NCBI GenBank assembly: GCA_015178975.1
Contig: WHVD01000126.1
Location: 182,110-246,109 of the forward strand
Direction: 5' to 3'
Length of the DNA: 64,000 nt
From: Hysterangium stoloniferum
Lineage: Eukaryota; Basidiomycota; Agaricomycetes; Hysterangiales; Hysterangiaceae
Shown: positions 1 to 11,937 of the stretch, piece by piece
How positions within the stretch are numbered: position 1 is the first letter of the stretch
Layout: each line of letters starts with the position of its first letter
Program-made: the position numbers and the translations under genes
Notes under the pieces: model-generated
Told to the model about the DNA's origin: nothing
The model's input: the letters and a program-made list of their open reading frames with translations, nothing else
Database searches by the model: none

Positions 1-94
1 GCATGTGTGTGGTACACCTGGTATTTCATGTCTCTATGTTAGAACTGTGTATTGGTAACACTATCCCAGACCTCTGCCCCCTCTGGTTGTCATA

Positions 95-316
95 GATGGA
101 GAACCCAAGTTTGAAATCTCACAAATTCTAGACTCAAAAATAGATAATCATTGATGCACTTGTAAACTGCTCTACTTGGTCAAGTGGGCAGGTTACAAGG
201 GTACAGATGAAGAAACTCCTTGGATTTTGGCCACAGAACTCAGGAATGCCACAGAGATTGTTACTTATTTTCATACAGCTTATCCAGTCAAACCAGGGCC
301 ATTATTGTCCCTCTGA
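95..316 (+). pseudogene. C-terminal chromodomain of chromovirus pol, broken
   Basis: The frame ending at the TGA at 314-316 reads as a chromodomain: LYLVKWAGYKGTDEETPWIL followed by an ELRNATEIVTYFHTAYP tail, the usual end of basidiomycete chromovirus polyproteins. In these elements the chromodomain tethers the integrase to marked chromatin. An in-frame TGA at 152-154 sits between the first strand and the VKWAGY core. A homologous tail is on the minus strand near 20985-21100. Confidence 0.8.
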
Positions 317-503
317 CCACATTATCCACAGATCCTGTACACATCTTGGACTCATCTCACTTTTCCTTGTTGCCCTATGTCTCTCTTGCTTTTACAGACT
401 TTCTTTAACTTGTCTTTTGTGTCTCAGGTGGATATCCCATGGATATTCCTATTTTGCACACTTTTCATTAAAGTATTAAATATATATATATATTAGTCCT
501 CTA
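317..503. other. Retrotransposon spacer after pol
   Basis: T-rich DNA between the pol stop and the antisense gene, ending in a short TA run near 480-495. No gene is seen. A similar stretch follows the pol remnant on the minus strand at 20830-20985. Confidence 0.5.
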
Positions 504-1491
504 TTACAATAGGCAGGTCTTTCTTCTTTCCTGCCTCAACAAACTCATCATGAAGCTCCTTGAGCTCCTTGGGCCCCATGGCTCCCTCCATCCCTCCTGT
601 CCCCTTGGAATCCCTGGAGTCCTCAGAATCCATGACATCAGACACTCCAAAGTCCTTGTAACCCACCATAACTCCCAGAAAAGTCTGTGGAACTGTTGAA
701 AACCCTTTACAAGGGCCTTGCTGGTGTTATTGCTCTCCTGCAACAAAATGTTCTGGGCCTCAATGCCCATGGCAATCCACCCCAGAACTTCCTCCAAGGC
801 CCCCAGCCTTTCCACATGACTTCCCGATTCCCAGGAACCAGACCCTGATGCATCTTGCACAAGAGAGCACTTTGCTTTCAAGTGCATGCATGGCCAACAT
901 CCCAGGCCCCTGACTGGATTTCCAGTAGTATTCAGTGTTCTGGTCATTACAACCGGAGCACTGCAGGTCATTTTTGGTCTCCAGGTGGGCTGGAGCATTC
1001 TTTTGAGCCTTCTGTCAAATATAAGTCAGTTTGGATCTCCCATGGACTGCCCACTTACCTTTTAAGGACTCCCCTGCTCCCCCTCAGACTCTGACTCAGC
1101 TTCCACCACTTTGCACTGTTAGTATGGTCAGTTCAAGGTGTTATGAAACAAAGAAAATGCTTACTTTTCCCATAGAAACCGTGGACACCTTGGCACATTC
1201 TGTGGCAACCTGAGCTGCCTCTCTATCCACCTCTTCTATCTTTGCCACCTCTTCCTTTTCCCTCTTCCTCGGATCCTCTGCCTCCTTCTCTGCAGCCACT
1301 GCCACCTGGTATTCCCTGTCCAGCTCCTCCTCCTCTTCCCAGGCCTTCTTCTCAGCCTCTTGGCATTGGCAACACTGCTCTTTGCACTGCTGTAATAGTT
1401 GAGCAGCCATGAGTGGAGCCCAATACATGGACCCTGTGGATGACCTGGTGGTTGGCTTATGTGGTGTTGGTTTTGGACCCATAATTGTCAA
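504..1491 (-). pseudogene. Intron-bearing antisense accessory gene of the chromovirus
   Basis: Read from 1491 downwards. Exon 1 (1491-1165) encodes about 109 residues: a Ser/Thr/Pro-rich start followed by a Glu/Lys-rich coiled coil. A GTAAGC donor sits at 1164, an ACTAAC branch site follows, and the acceptor is near 1109-1116. A second intron starts GTAAGT near 1060 and ends GACAG near 1019. The last part (to 504) has C-X2-C pairs (CSGC; CWPC and then KCSLV) in two different frames, so a frameshift near 930 is likely. It ends in a coiled-coil-like segment. This looks like the antisense zinc-motif ORF seen in some basidiomycete chromoviruses. The function is unknown. Introns on the strand opposite to genomic RNA are not lost in reverse transcription. 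Confidence 0.55.
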
Positions 1492-1656
1492 TATAGGGGA
1501 ATGAAAGAAGAAATTTTTTATTATTCTCGATTTTTATATACATAGGCTCCTCACATTTGAACCTTACTGTCCAGATCACCTAACATTTTGACACATACAT
1601 GTAACCAACAACTCTAACAGGGCCTCCATAGGACTTTGGCCTTAAAGGGAGGGTAC

Positions 1657-2144
1657 TGTTATGACTGGAATACCTGCTGGGACCTGGACCCCATCATACA
1701 TACACCTGACTCTCTACATTGCACGAACAATGCACCAGACCCTGCCCAGACATTTCAGAATCCCTTGTTCCCAATCCATCTTTGCCCATTTGTCATCTGG
1801 TTAAGTTTTACCTTTTGTTCCTGATTAGTTTTGACACCTGGTTTTATTGTATTATTGTACTCCTGATATGTCCTTTTGTATGTCTGAATAAGTAGTACAA
1901 TAAACTACTAGTCTATATAGCTAAGTAGTTATTTGTACATACAATCTGATCAGAAAATTGACTTAGTATCCATTTGTCTTTTACATCTTGCACATTCTCA
2001 GAACCCATGGGTTTCCCATCTGCTCCTGTCTGAAATTGGACAATGCAATCTGCAAAGGCACAGCACATAAGCTGAAGCCAAGTCCATCCCCAGAACTTCC
2101 ATGGGTTTCCCCTGGAGACCTACCTGTGAGCCATGTGCTTAACA
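1657..2144 (+). repeat. 3' LTR, family H
   Basis: 488 bp, starting TGTTATGACTGG and ending GCTTAACA. A polypurine tract lies directly upstream. It is homologous to the reversed LTR at 20233-20722. It carries the shared GCACATAAGCTGAAGCC motif at about 2062-2085. Confidence 0.8.
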
Positions 2145-3179
2145 TAGGAGAACTTGATCAAGCAATGCCTGCTCATCAGGGCTACATGTTTCATGATTCT
2201 GCTGAAGAAACCATGCAACACAGTCTAGAGATTTCATTTGATGTACCACTAGTGTTAGGACCAGAAAACCCACTGGGCTCCAGACCCCATCCTACATGCA
2301 CCCGACCCTCTGTGTCTCATGTATCAGCCATCAGACAACCTGCTGGGACCTGCACACATTGAACCTGTCTACATCTGACTCCATTTCGCACACCAGTCAT
2401 CAGACTCTGCCTGGACAACCTATCAGCTCTTTAACTGAGCCCCATCCCCATTATGGTCAAATGACCTGTCATGTTTTGGACTCTGATCCTGGCTCCATTC
2501 CCATTATGGTCAAATGACCTGTCATGTTTTGGACTCCACCTCATCCCTAACACCTAGTTTGGTGTTTACTCATCTCATTTCATGATTACTTGTTTTGGTT
2601 TTATTATTACTGGATTTGGTATTGCATACATTCCACAGTTTATATAGTCTAACTGATGTTTGTACATACGATCCAGTCAGAAAATCAACTAAGTTTCCCC
2701 CAGTAACTTTAGCATATATTCTACTTTATCTCTGCCCCTCATCTCAAATGCAATGCTCTCAACCTCATCAGAGCCCATAGGCCTTCTGACTCAACTTCCT
2801 ACCTATTGTCCCTGTGGGCATTCTGACCTATTGTCTGCTCAACCTCCCAACCTCTCAACTATCTCCCAGACTCCCTGGGTTTCCTGTCTGCCTGTTTAAA
2901 ATTGGACATCATGATCTCATGAGGGTGCAGCTTATAAGCTGAAGCCAAGTCCTACTGGATTACCTGCAGGTTTCTCCGGAAACCCTCTGCTAAGCTCTGC
3001 ACATGCCTTAACAACTAGTCCTATTTCAATACCAAAAATCCTACCACAACTAGGCACAATACAGATAGGCATAACCAGACCAACCAGAATTGATTTTTAC
3101 TTTGAGATTGAAGTCAGGACAGAGATCTGATCTGATCTGATCTGATTTGATCTCATATTAAATATTGAAGCTCTAATGG
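2145..3179. other. Unassigned DNA interrupted by a solo LTR
   Basis: Outside the LTR at 2253-3013 this is AT-rich DNA without a recognisable gene. It includes a short GATCT tandem run at about 3124-3150. It lies just outside the left end of the inverted-arm unit. Confidence 0.4.
2253..3013 (+). repeat. Solo LTR, family A (copy A2)
   Basis: 761 bp, TGTTAGGACC...CCTTAACA, flanked on both sides by the 5-bp duplication ACTAG (2248-2252 and 3014-3018). It has almost no CpG compared with copies at 8960 and 12002, so it is the oldest of the family here. It contains a local tandem duplication of a segment of about 48 bp (about 2449-2533). Confidence 0.92.
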
Positions 3180-4591
3180 TGTGATGTATTAGCCTTATTT
3201 TAATACTATCTTCTGAAAAAGGAGTCCAATGCTCTATCAAAATGTGCAAATACTCAATTCACTACAAGGTAAAATAATTTAAGTATTTGATATTAATCGG
3301 TGGCAGCCTGAATAGACTTAGAACCCCTGAAGTCAAGAGTTTACTTGAATATATGCACCCTACTTTGCAAAGAAGGTTTTGAGAGCTGCTTTTGCAAGCT
3401 GTTCTTTTTCTGTGAAAACAACTACTAAAATTTGAATAACAATTCACTGATTCTGAAACTAGATTCTACTTCAATTCTAGCTAGTTTATATATATATTAT
3501 ACTATTTATCAAACAGTAAAAATATTTATAAACAGGTCAAAAGATTAGATATAGAATAAAACACCATTTGGCTAATATATGCTTTATTTACACTAACCTA
3601 CAGGGTCTACTGTGATACTAACTTATCAGGATCTTAATGTAGTCTTAAGGATCTTGTAAGGATATTCTCAGTATTTATTTATGCTCAAAACTGGGTAGAA
3701 ATTAGAAATGTATTCCTAATCTCAACAATGATAACCAAGTTTGTTTATTACTTTAATTGATAACCAACAACTCAACTAGAGGTGGATAAGTAATAAAGGA
3801 GAGCCAGCTACTCAACTAAGAGGTGGCAAAGAGAACAGTTGATATGTTTATTTATTTATTATTGATTGATAACCAATAGCTCAACTAGAGGTGGCAATGG
3901 GGATTAGCTTATGTCAGCAGCTCAACCAGAGGCGACTAAGCGCCCACACGCACTTGTCCAAAAGCCCAACTAAGGGTGGAATATAACTGCTGCTGCAGTG
4001 GCACACTGATGTGGCTGATAAAATGTAGTAAAGATGTCTATTTTCATGGCTGGAGCAGAGCTCCTTATATACACTAGGATCTGAGACATTTTGAGACATT
4101 TAGAACTTTATTTCTATCCTATTTTTAGCTATGTTATGTTAAGAACTGAAAACTGACTAATGTCAGTAGGCTGATGGGGACTGATCAGAAGGACTTGGCT
4201 TCAGCTTATATGCTACACCCTCACAAATAACTGTTGGGTGTCCTTAGATTTTGGACAGGTGAAGACTAGTCCTAATGAGTACCTCTCAGTGAGTCACCAA
4301 TTAGGACTGAAGGATAAGTTGAGTGTTGGGCCAAGGGATCAGGGACTGAGAGTGGGTGAGTGCACATGAAGGTGGATAGTGGGATACTTAGTATACAGTA
4401 GGACTCCTAGAGATGTAAGAGGGTATTCTGAATCAATATTCTGATTGCCTAGTAACTACAACTACAGTGGGTTCATATACAAGTATTCGGCGTCTAGAAA
4501 ATACTAACTAGGAGAAGAGTGGAAAATGGTATTGACAAATAAGCTTGACTAGGAATGGGAAGGTTATGATAAGTTCAAAGGCTGTGAGATA

Positions 4592-6199
4592 CAGTGACTT
4601 ACAAAACATATCCAATGTTTTGCAGTTTCAACTTGTATAGCTTATATGTACCCCAGTAGATAAAATCATAAAAATCACCAAAATATTTGTCAACATGCTC
4701 TATCATGTATAGTCCAAGGAACCATAAGGTGATTATGTAATATCCATATATGGTAACAATATGAATATTTTAATAGAGAGGGGTCATTGGATACCTTTTG
4801 TAACTGACAGGCTTTTGCATGAAAATCATATGACAATGTTGATTGTTTGCACTTGTTTATATTTTTCAACATGTCATGTGATCATGCTGTGCTAAAGTAT
4901 AAGTAGAAGGGATTTCACAGCTAAGATTCTTCTAATTTCAACTATGCATCCTCTGTCCCCTGCTGCCCAGCAAGAGGTCCTTTCTCTACTTGATGCTGGC
5001 CATTCTGCCAAACATATTTCAGTTTCCACTGGATATGGCTTTGCTACTATCTCTAGACTTCACTCTAAACATTGCTCCCACCTTTCTAAGTTCTCTGGTG
5101 GTCGTCCTTCCAAACTCTCTACAGCCAATATCCGTTTTGCACAATGTCTTATCAGCTCTGGGAAGGCTGATACAGCTGTAGATGCAACAAAGGCACTTTG
5201 CACTATCACCAACCAGTCACTCAATCCTCAAACAGTACATTGTGGACTCAAGGCAGCTGGGATGAAGCCTGTGGTAAAGAAGAAAAGGCCTCTTCTTTCT
5301 AAGAAGCATAGGAAGGAGAGGATAGACTTTCCTTTGGCACATCAGGATTGGACTGTGGAGGACTGGAAGAAGGTGGTGTGGTCTGATGAGACAAAAATAG
5401 ATAGGCTGGGGTCAGATGGTAGGAAGTGGGTGTGGAAAAAGGCAGGGGAGGGCTTGAGTGACAGGCTGGTTGAGGGAACCCTGAAGTTTGGTGGTGGATC
5501 TTTGATGATGTGGGGGTGCATGCTGTGGGGGGGGTTGGTTATGCATGCAAGATTGATGGAAGGATGGATGGAGATCTCTACATACAGATTCTGGAGGATG
5601 ACCTGCAAGCCAGCCTCAGGGATTATGGTAAATCTGCAGATGATGTCACCTTCCAGCAGGATAATGACCCCAAGCATACCTGCAAGAAGGCCCAGAATTG
5701 GTTCCAAGAAAATGGTTTTAGGGTTCTCCCATGGCCAGCACAGTCTCCTGACCCGAATCCCATTGAACACTTATGGAATCACCTGAAGAGGAGGTTGGCA
5801 GGGTATGAGAATACACCCCAGGGAATGGAAGAGCTTTGGGAGAGGGTGGTGGAGGAATGGTACAAGATTGATTCAAAGGTGTGCCAGGATTTGATTGAAA
5901 GTATGCCTAGGAGGGTTGCAGATGTATTAAAGGCAAAGGGTGGCTATACCAAGTACTAAATATAAGTAATTTCCTGCCAAAAGCCTGTCAGTGACAAAAG
6001 ATATCCAATGACCCCTCTCTATTAAAATATTCATATTGTTACCATATATGGATATTACATAAATACATTATGGTGTCTTGGATTATACATGATAAAGTAT
6101 GTTGGCAAATACTTCGGTGATTTCTACAATTTTATCTACTGGGGTATAAGCTATACACGTTGAAACTGCAAAACATTGGATATATTTTGTAAGTCACTG
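4592..6199 (+). mobile_element. Tc1/mariner transposon
   Basis: 1,608 bp with inverted repeats of about 210 bp starting CAGTGACTTACAAAA, flanked by the TA target duplication (4590-4591 and 6200-6201). It carries one transposase gene, broken by a frameshift. The two terminal repeats are still similar, so the insertion is not very old. Confidence 0.93.
4944..5959 (+). pseudogene. Tc1-family DDE transposase, frameshifted
   Basis: Cuts and pastes the element at TA sites. The N-terminal third is a helix-turn-helix DNA-binding region. The catalytic triad is visible as SDETK (first Asp), QQDNDPKHT (second Asp) and DPNPIEHLW (Glu), with the DD34E-like spacing of Tc1. The protein is read in one frame from 4944 to the WGCMLWGG segment. 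It continues in another frame (VGYACKIDG...) to the stop after AKGGYTKY at 5957-5959. The switch falls in the run of eight G near 5527-5536, so one base is missing or two are extra there. The intact length would be about 338 residues, normal for the family. Confidence 0.92.
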
Positions 6200-8171
6200 T
6201 AACTGAGAGCGGGATTATGAGAAAAGGAAATAGTCTGAGGGTTACAAGTATATATAGGCATATGTGAAACATAGGGTAGAATGGATCATCATGATAAAAA
6301 GAGAATGTATCAGAGTATAACCAGATAATATGAGTATATTTTGATGGGGGCATAAATGGAGTTTGATTGCCATGTAAGCATTCGTCAGCATCAGGAGACC
6401 GACGGTTTCCGATGTGATGACTTGAACAATAACTTGAAATGTCGATAGGCGGCAATAACCTCGGGGACTGTCGGGTTGCAACACGGTCGTAACATGTTAA
6501 CTTTTCAGTGAAAATCTGACCAGACCTATAGAGGACGAGTGCAATACTGTCTGAGTGATATTGTTGGTTATAAATGCATAGGGGGGGGGGGGGTCTCATA
6601 CATAACTATGGGATTATATACTCAGAAACAAGAGTGGTAATGAATGTGAATAATAATGACCCCAGTCACTATACGACTCTGGCTGCTCATTTTACCCAAA
6701 AGTCTAACAAGCTATTCCACCTAGAAACTGCTAGAATGTTTTAGAAATTTCTGCCATTCTCCATTGCAGCATATATGATGACATAATTGATGACATAATG
6801 TTCCTGCACATCATGAGGTCACTGCATGTGTGTCACACTATGCTTTGCATTTGTGACAAGTCATCGCATTTTGTGATGGTTACTTGTTGTGACAAATATT
6901 CCCATGCATTGTGTAATAAGTGCTAGGTGGCCGGTTTGGAGATATATAGTTAAAAAAGAATAAAAGGTCAAAATTCCATAGCTAGCTCAGTTTATAAGAT
7001 AAAAATACAAAATAAATTGCATAATTTCAGGATAAATCAGGAGAATATTGTACAATTTTATCATCATGATATAAGTACATTTAAAGAGCCTTTGGTAGCA
7101 ATTTCATTTTGGGGAAATTGAGAAAAAATAGAAAAAACCTTAAAAATACATGACAGATGGCAATCTGCCTGAGATTGAAACTCTGATAGTCTGAACCTAA
7201 ATTTTTTTCATCTTTCCATGTCACACCCTTTCATCATGGTCAAAGCCACATGAACTATACCCAACTTTGCTCTGTTAAACAAACTTCAAAATAGCCAACA
7301 AGCAAGTTGTATTTTTTTTTTCGTTGTTTTCTCACTAAAACCATGGGTGAACAGAATGTTGAAGCTAATAAAAGTAAACAGAAGATGTCACCAAAACTAA
7401 CAGCTGCAGAAATACTTCCTAGAAGATCTACTCACAGCAATACTATACCAGAAGAGGTACATACAGTATGATAACTATACTTTTTTTATAGTATATTCCT
7501 TACTATACAATTACAGGCTACTTCCAGTACAATCTCTGATGGATATGGTGATGATTCAGTTGAAGAGTGTTATGAGAGTAAGGATGGAAGTATAAGTGAG
7601 TATGAAGGGAAGAGGAGGATAGGATAGATGGTCTGGAGCCAGCAGATGGAGATGAGATTGATGAGGTTGCTGAAGCAAAAGCCATGATTGCCCATCTTTC
7701 CCAGCAGCTGAAGGCAACTCAAGCTGCTAGGGTTGACCAGTTTGGGCTAGAGAATAAGTTAAAGGTTAGGTTGAATTTTCTTCTTTTATTGTCACTTAAA
7801 GTTTTATTATTGAGAGTTGTCTCTCAATCTTTTGATGTTGAAGAGAAACACAAAAGAAAAAAGCATAAACAAGGTATTTTAAAGCTACCAGGCACTGCAA
7901 AGCTCCATGATCATATTAAAAAGTATGTTTAATTTTATTTCTTTGTATATACATAAATAACTGTCAGCACAGGAGCAACATGCACACAGCAAGTTCTGTG
8001 TCATCTCATTCTCCAGGACTTAACACCACTGCCACTTCTAACTATCTATTGCTCAGCCCCAGTCATCATATTCCCTCTAGTATTAAATCAATTCAGTGGG
8101 CATCTAGTGATAGCAGCATTGCTACAATCATCCCTGCATCTCTGCTCAGTGTCACAAATGTACAAGCTTAA

Positions 8172-8959
8172 ATTCTGATAATATTCAATTTGACCTTCCT
8201 TTGACTTTCTTTGACATTTATTTGACATTCCTTTGACTTTTCAACTCAATTTCCAACTTGACTTCTGACTCAACTATTTTTTGACAATCTCAAATATCTT
8301 TGAGTTGTCTCAGTTTGACATCATTGATGATTTCACTTTGATATCATATTATCATCATAGGAGGATATCTGAAAACTATTAAGTATACCAAATTCTAATA
8401 TACTCTAAAGGTCATTTAAACATCTGGGATGTGATTCAAACATAATTTGGTTTTTAAAACTTTTTAAAAGTTTTAAACTCTCTCATACATTACAAACTAA
8501 TGAATCTTTCTGGACACGAGTAGACAATAAAAAAAATTAGTAGTTTGAAACACTAATACTTTTAAAAAATAGATACCTTTAGATAGTCCATTCCATGCAT
8601 ACATATGTATATCATTGGCACCTCTAAATACATATGTATTACTTCGGAATGGATCTGTCAGTCTGAACAGATTTCTACTTGATTCAACATATCCAGAATA
8701 TATAGGGGGTTTACTTAATAAAGACAGCTGTGGTATGAAAAATTTCCAATAATATTTTACATATTTTACATGGAAATAACTACATTACAACTTTTAAAAA
8801 ACAAAGTACTAATAAAAGTATTAGTAGGCATCTGTAAAAGGAAGGAAATTATATACAATGGAATTTGTTAAATAACTATGGGTTGTATAAGATGTAATAT
8901 GGAGAACTATTTCTGATGGTTGTTTTTTGATGATATAATTGTTTCAGAATAGATATCAC
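8172..8959. other. AT-rich interior of the large unit
   Basis: No coding signal. Low complexity with TTTGACAT repeats near 8190-8340. It probably represents decayed intron or gene sequence of the carried gene. Confidence 0.35.
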
Positions 8960-9796
8960 TGTTACGACTGGAAAATCCCACCGGACTCCAGGCACTAACT
9001 CGTACACACCCGCGCCCTATACGCACCAATTGTCAGTTTACAGGAATTCCCACCCAGACTCCGTACGTCAGACTTGTTTACGTTCGACCTCATTACATCA
9101 CATATTAGTCACCGGACTTCCCTTGGACTCTGTCTCTGTCTATGTCCATCTTTGTCCCACACATCAGTCACTGGACCCTGCTCAGAATCCCGTCATCGCT
9201 CTAACTGAGCCCTGTTCCCGTTTTAGTCAAATGACCTGTCATGATTAGGACTCCGCTCCCCCTCTGTTTCCCATTATGGGTTATGATTTGTCATGATTCA
9301 GACTCCGCTCTGTTCTGTCCCATTCCTAACACCAAATTTGGTGTTTACTATTCCTGCTTTATGTTTTGTTAATTTCGTTTCATCATTACTGGATTTGGTA
9401 TGTCATTCACTCCACGGTCTATTTAAACTGGCAGATGTTGTACATACAATCCAGTCAGAAAATTGGCTTAGATTCCCCCCAGTAATCTAATACATTTTCC
9501 GCTCTAAACCCTTACTTGAATTACACCGCTCATGCTAGTCAGAGCCCATGGGCTCCGGCGCATCTATCTTTCTCACCTACCTCAACTCACGACCCACAAC
9601 CTCCGACCTACAACCCCTCCTTGACCCATGACCCCTCCTCGACCCATGACCCCCGCCCAGACTCCCTGGGATTCCCATCTGCCTGTCTGAAATTGGACAA
9701 CATGATCTAGCGAGGGCACAACCTATAAACTGAAGCCAAGTCCTACTGGATATCCTGTGGGTTTCTCCGGAGACCCGCCATGTACGTACCCTAACA
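8960..9796 (+). repeat. Solo LTR, family A (copy A1)
   Basis: 837 bp, TGTTACGACTGG...CCCTAACA, with perfect 5-bp duplications ATCAC at 8955-8959 and 9797-9801. It contains an 18-bp perfect palindrome AACACCAAATTTGGTGTT at 9328-9345 and the shared GCTGAAGCC motif at about 9713-9745. CpG content is intermediate between copies A3 and A2. Confidence 0.95.
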
Positions 9797-10165
9797 ATCA
9801 CTATTTAAAGATGAAGTTTTGTAAAAATAAGACTTTTATTAGTAAATATTTGAGATTATAGTAATTATAAACACCCTCCATAGGTAAATGACATACTGTA
9901 TAGTATAAAAGGGCAATGATAGGAGCAAGGGAAGTCAGTCAGAAAACCTGTCCCATAATTATATTATTAACTGTATTATATAATCATCAAACTTTTCCAA
10001 GCCTTTATTCAACTTAATTATTTGTGAGCCTCTGTGTCCTATATTTGCCTCATGCTTTATTGACAGGATGAATTAATACTTCATCGAATGAGACATCTGT
10101 ACTCAATATTGTTGAATATTCTTCAATTGTTGATTTGACTTTATTGAGTAAAATCTGATTCATGT
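9797..10165. other. AT-rich interior of the large unit
   Basis: Continuation of the interrupted gene region. No readable domain was found here. Confidence 0.35.
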
Positions 10166-11937
10166 CACCTGGTACCCCCCCTTCAACAGGCTTGAAGCCT
10201 GGTGCACCACCAAACAAGCTGCAGTCTTATACACCAAGACATCAAAAGGCATTTACACAATTATAGTACTATATTAACCTGTTTATCACAACCCAAGATG
10301 CATTTCCTGATCATGTCAAGACACATTGCTTTGCATTAAATGCAATCAGTCTTGCTGAAAATGACCTTGAAATGAATATCCCTGATACACCTGATAATGA
10401 GCTGTTGGTAGGTACATCTAAATTTGTATATTCTAGCTAATACATATTTAGGTTTGAAATTATTTCCTGAATGCTTGCAACCACTGGAAAACATATTCAC
10501 ATGCTCATATTCAAGAAAACTACAAGATCATAGGGTCAGCACAAGATGTAGTCACACACATAAATTTCTTATTGCAAGACCATTGCTATATCTATGGAAA
10601 ACTTCCAGTTGATGAATACACAGGGGAGGTACATCATTTATTCTTATATTCCTATTATTTTTTCTAATTGGGCTATCTACTACTTACAGGTCAAACATCT
10701 GAAAGCTTTCCATCATCCCCATACTGTATAACTGCCCTCATCCACCAAGTCAGCTTTGTTGCCAAGGATAGCCCTGCAAAGCTCTCTACCAGTGCACTTT
10801 CCCCTGTTCCTTTGGAGATGATTGTTATGTATTTTTAGGTTTTTTCCATTTTTTAAAACCAATTCCCCTAACAAATTGCGAAAAAGAGAATTTAATTGTA
10901 ATTATATTGCGACGATAAAATTGTACAATATTTGTGTGATTTACCTTGAATTTATACAATTTATTTTGTATTTTTATCTTATAAATTGAGCAAGTTATTG
11001 AATTTCTAACTTTTATTCTTTTTTAATTAATATGTCGGCGACTCAGCGCTTATTCACAACGCGTGAGTAATCATGTGATATTCACATGACATTTCAAACT
11101 CCGACGCTGACAAAACATGATGTGAAATAATCGTGCATAATCAAGGCAATATATATATTTATATTATTATAATAAAATATTATATTTATAACTAACTAAA
11201 AATAATTATAATAATTATAATAATATAAAGCCGGCCACCTGTGTTTATTATACAGCGTGTGAATGTCACAAAGGCACGTAACGGTCACAAAGGTGCATGA
11301 TGGTCACACAGGCGCGCCACAGTCACAGCGTGTGACAGTCACAAGACGCGAAGGGTGTCATGTGTGCACACAGGTGCGAGAGCATTATGTCATCATATAT
11401 GCTACTGCAGCAAAAACTGGAAACTCTCTGGAACATTCCAGTGGCTTCCAATGGAATAGTAGATAGTAGATACTAATAATAGATAGAATATTGTAGAATA
11501 TTCTATAAGATTCCAGAAAGTTCTATAATGCCAAGAATATTCTATAGTGTCTTAGAAGTAGTTAGAACCTTCCACAATGCTCTAGAAAATTCTAGAAAAT
11601 TCTAAATGACATCATTCCTTCCAGAATGACATCATTGAATCTTCTAGAATTGTTACGACCGTGTCGCAACCCTATCGGCCCCGAGGTTATCATCACTTAT
11701 CAATGTTTTCAAGTCACCATCTCGGAAACCATCGGCCCCGAAGCTGACGTATGTTTTCACGAAGATCAAACTCCTTTTACGCCCACGTCAAAATAACTCG
11801 TATTGTCTGGTCAAACTTTTGATACGTCCCTTTTATTATGTTGATCCATTCAATCTTATGTTTCACATATGTCTATCTATATTTGTAGTCCTTGAACTAT
11901 TTCCTTTTATCGTAATCCCGCTCTCGGTTATCATCGG

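Larger units (their letters stand above)
1..2144 (+). mobile_element. 3' part of a Ty3/Gypsy chromovirus (family H)
   Basis: Runs off the left edge of the window. Reading rightwards it has the end of pol with a chromodomain, an antisense two-part gene, a purine-rich tract just before 1657 (AAAGGGAGGG) and then a TG...CA LTR. That order is what the 3' end of an LTR retrotransposon should show. The 5-bp duplication partner lies outside the window, so intactness of the whole element cannot be judged. The chromodomain reading contains a stop, so this copy is dead. Confidence 0.8.
4137..6494 (-). repeat. Solo LTR, family B, reversed, split by a Tc1 element
   Basis: On the minus strand it begins TGTTACGACCGTGTTGC at 6494 and ends ...TCTTAACA at 4137. 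The 5-bp duplications TGTTA are at 4132-4136 and 6495-6499. It is homologous to 11651-13771, 19234-19857 and 46789-47440. The Tc1 element 4592-6199 sits inside it. Confidence 0.88.
4132..6709. repeat. Short solo LTR, family E, split by a later insertion
   Basis: Ends TGTTAAC... (4132-4136 plus 6495 onward) and ...AGTCTAACA (to 6709), with 5-bp duplications AGCTA at 4127-4131 and 6710-6714. About 215 bp once the inserted LTR-B is removed. It contains a run of about 13 G near 6582-6594. The LTR orientation is not certain because both ends look alike. Confidence 0.75.
3180..7152 (-). repeat. Left inverted arm of the large unit
   Basis: Reverse-complement homologue of 10826-14872. It carries at least five copies of a CTCAACTAGAGGTGG-type motif between about 3765 and 3975, opposite in orientation to those in the right arm. 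The arm is interrupted by the nested insertion 4132-6709. Confidence 0.75.
7344..10840 (+). pseudogene. Decayed multi-intron gene, DUF6532-like C-terminal half
   Basis: Starts MGEQNVEANKSKQKMSPK. A GT...ATTACAG intron follows at about 7455-7517, then acidic and coiled-coil segments with a frameshift near 7615. A basic exon, HKRKKHKQGILKLPGT, lies at about 7850-7920. The solo LTR 8960-9796 is inserted in its middle. Beyond it come YTPRHQKAFTQ, DAFPDHVKTHC, CYIYGKLPVDEYTGE and a VSFVAKDSPAKL segment ending near 10840. The order and spacing resemble the basidiomycete DUF6532 domain, which is often found in gene-poor repeat regions and has no known function. That assignment is from memory of the family. 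Several frameshifts and one split mean it is not expressed as a full protein. Confidence 0.4.

Noticed and set aside
6132-6599. 155-residue minus-strand ORF as a gene
   Set aside because: It is LTR-B sequence plus a Tc1 terminal repeat.
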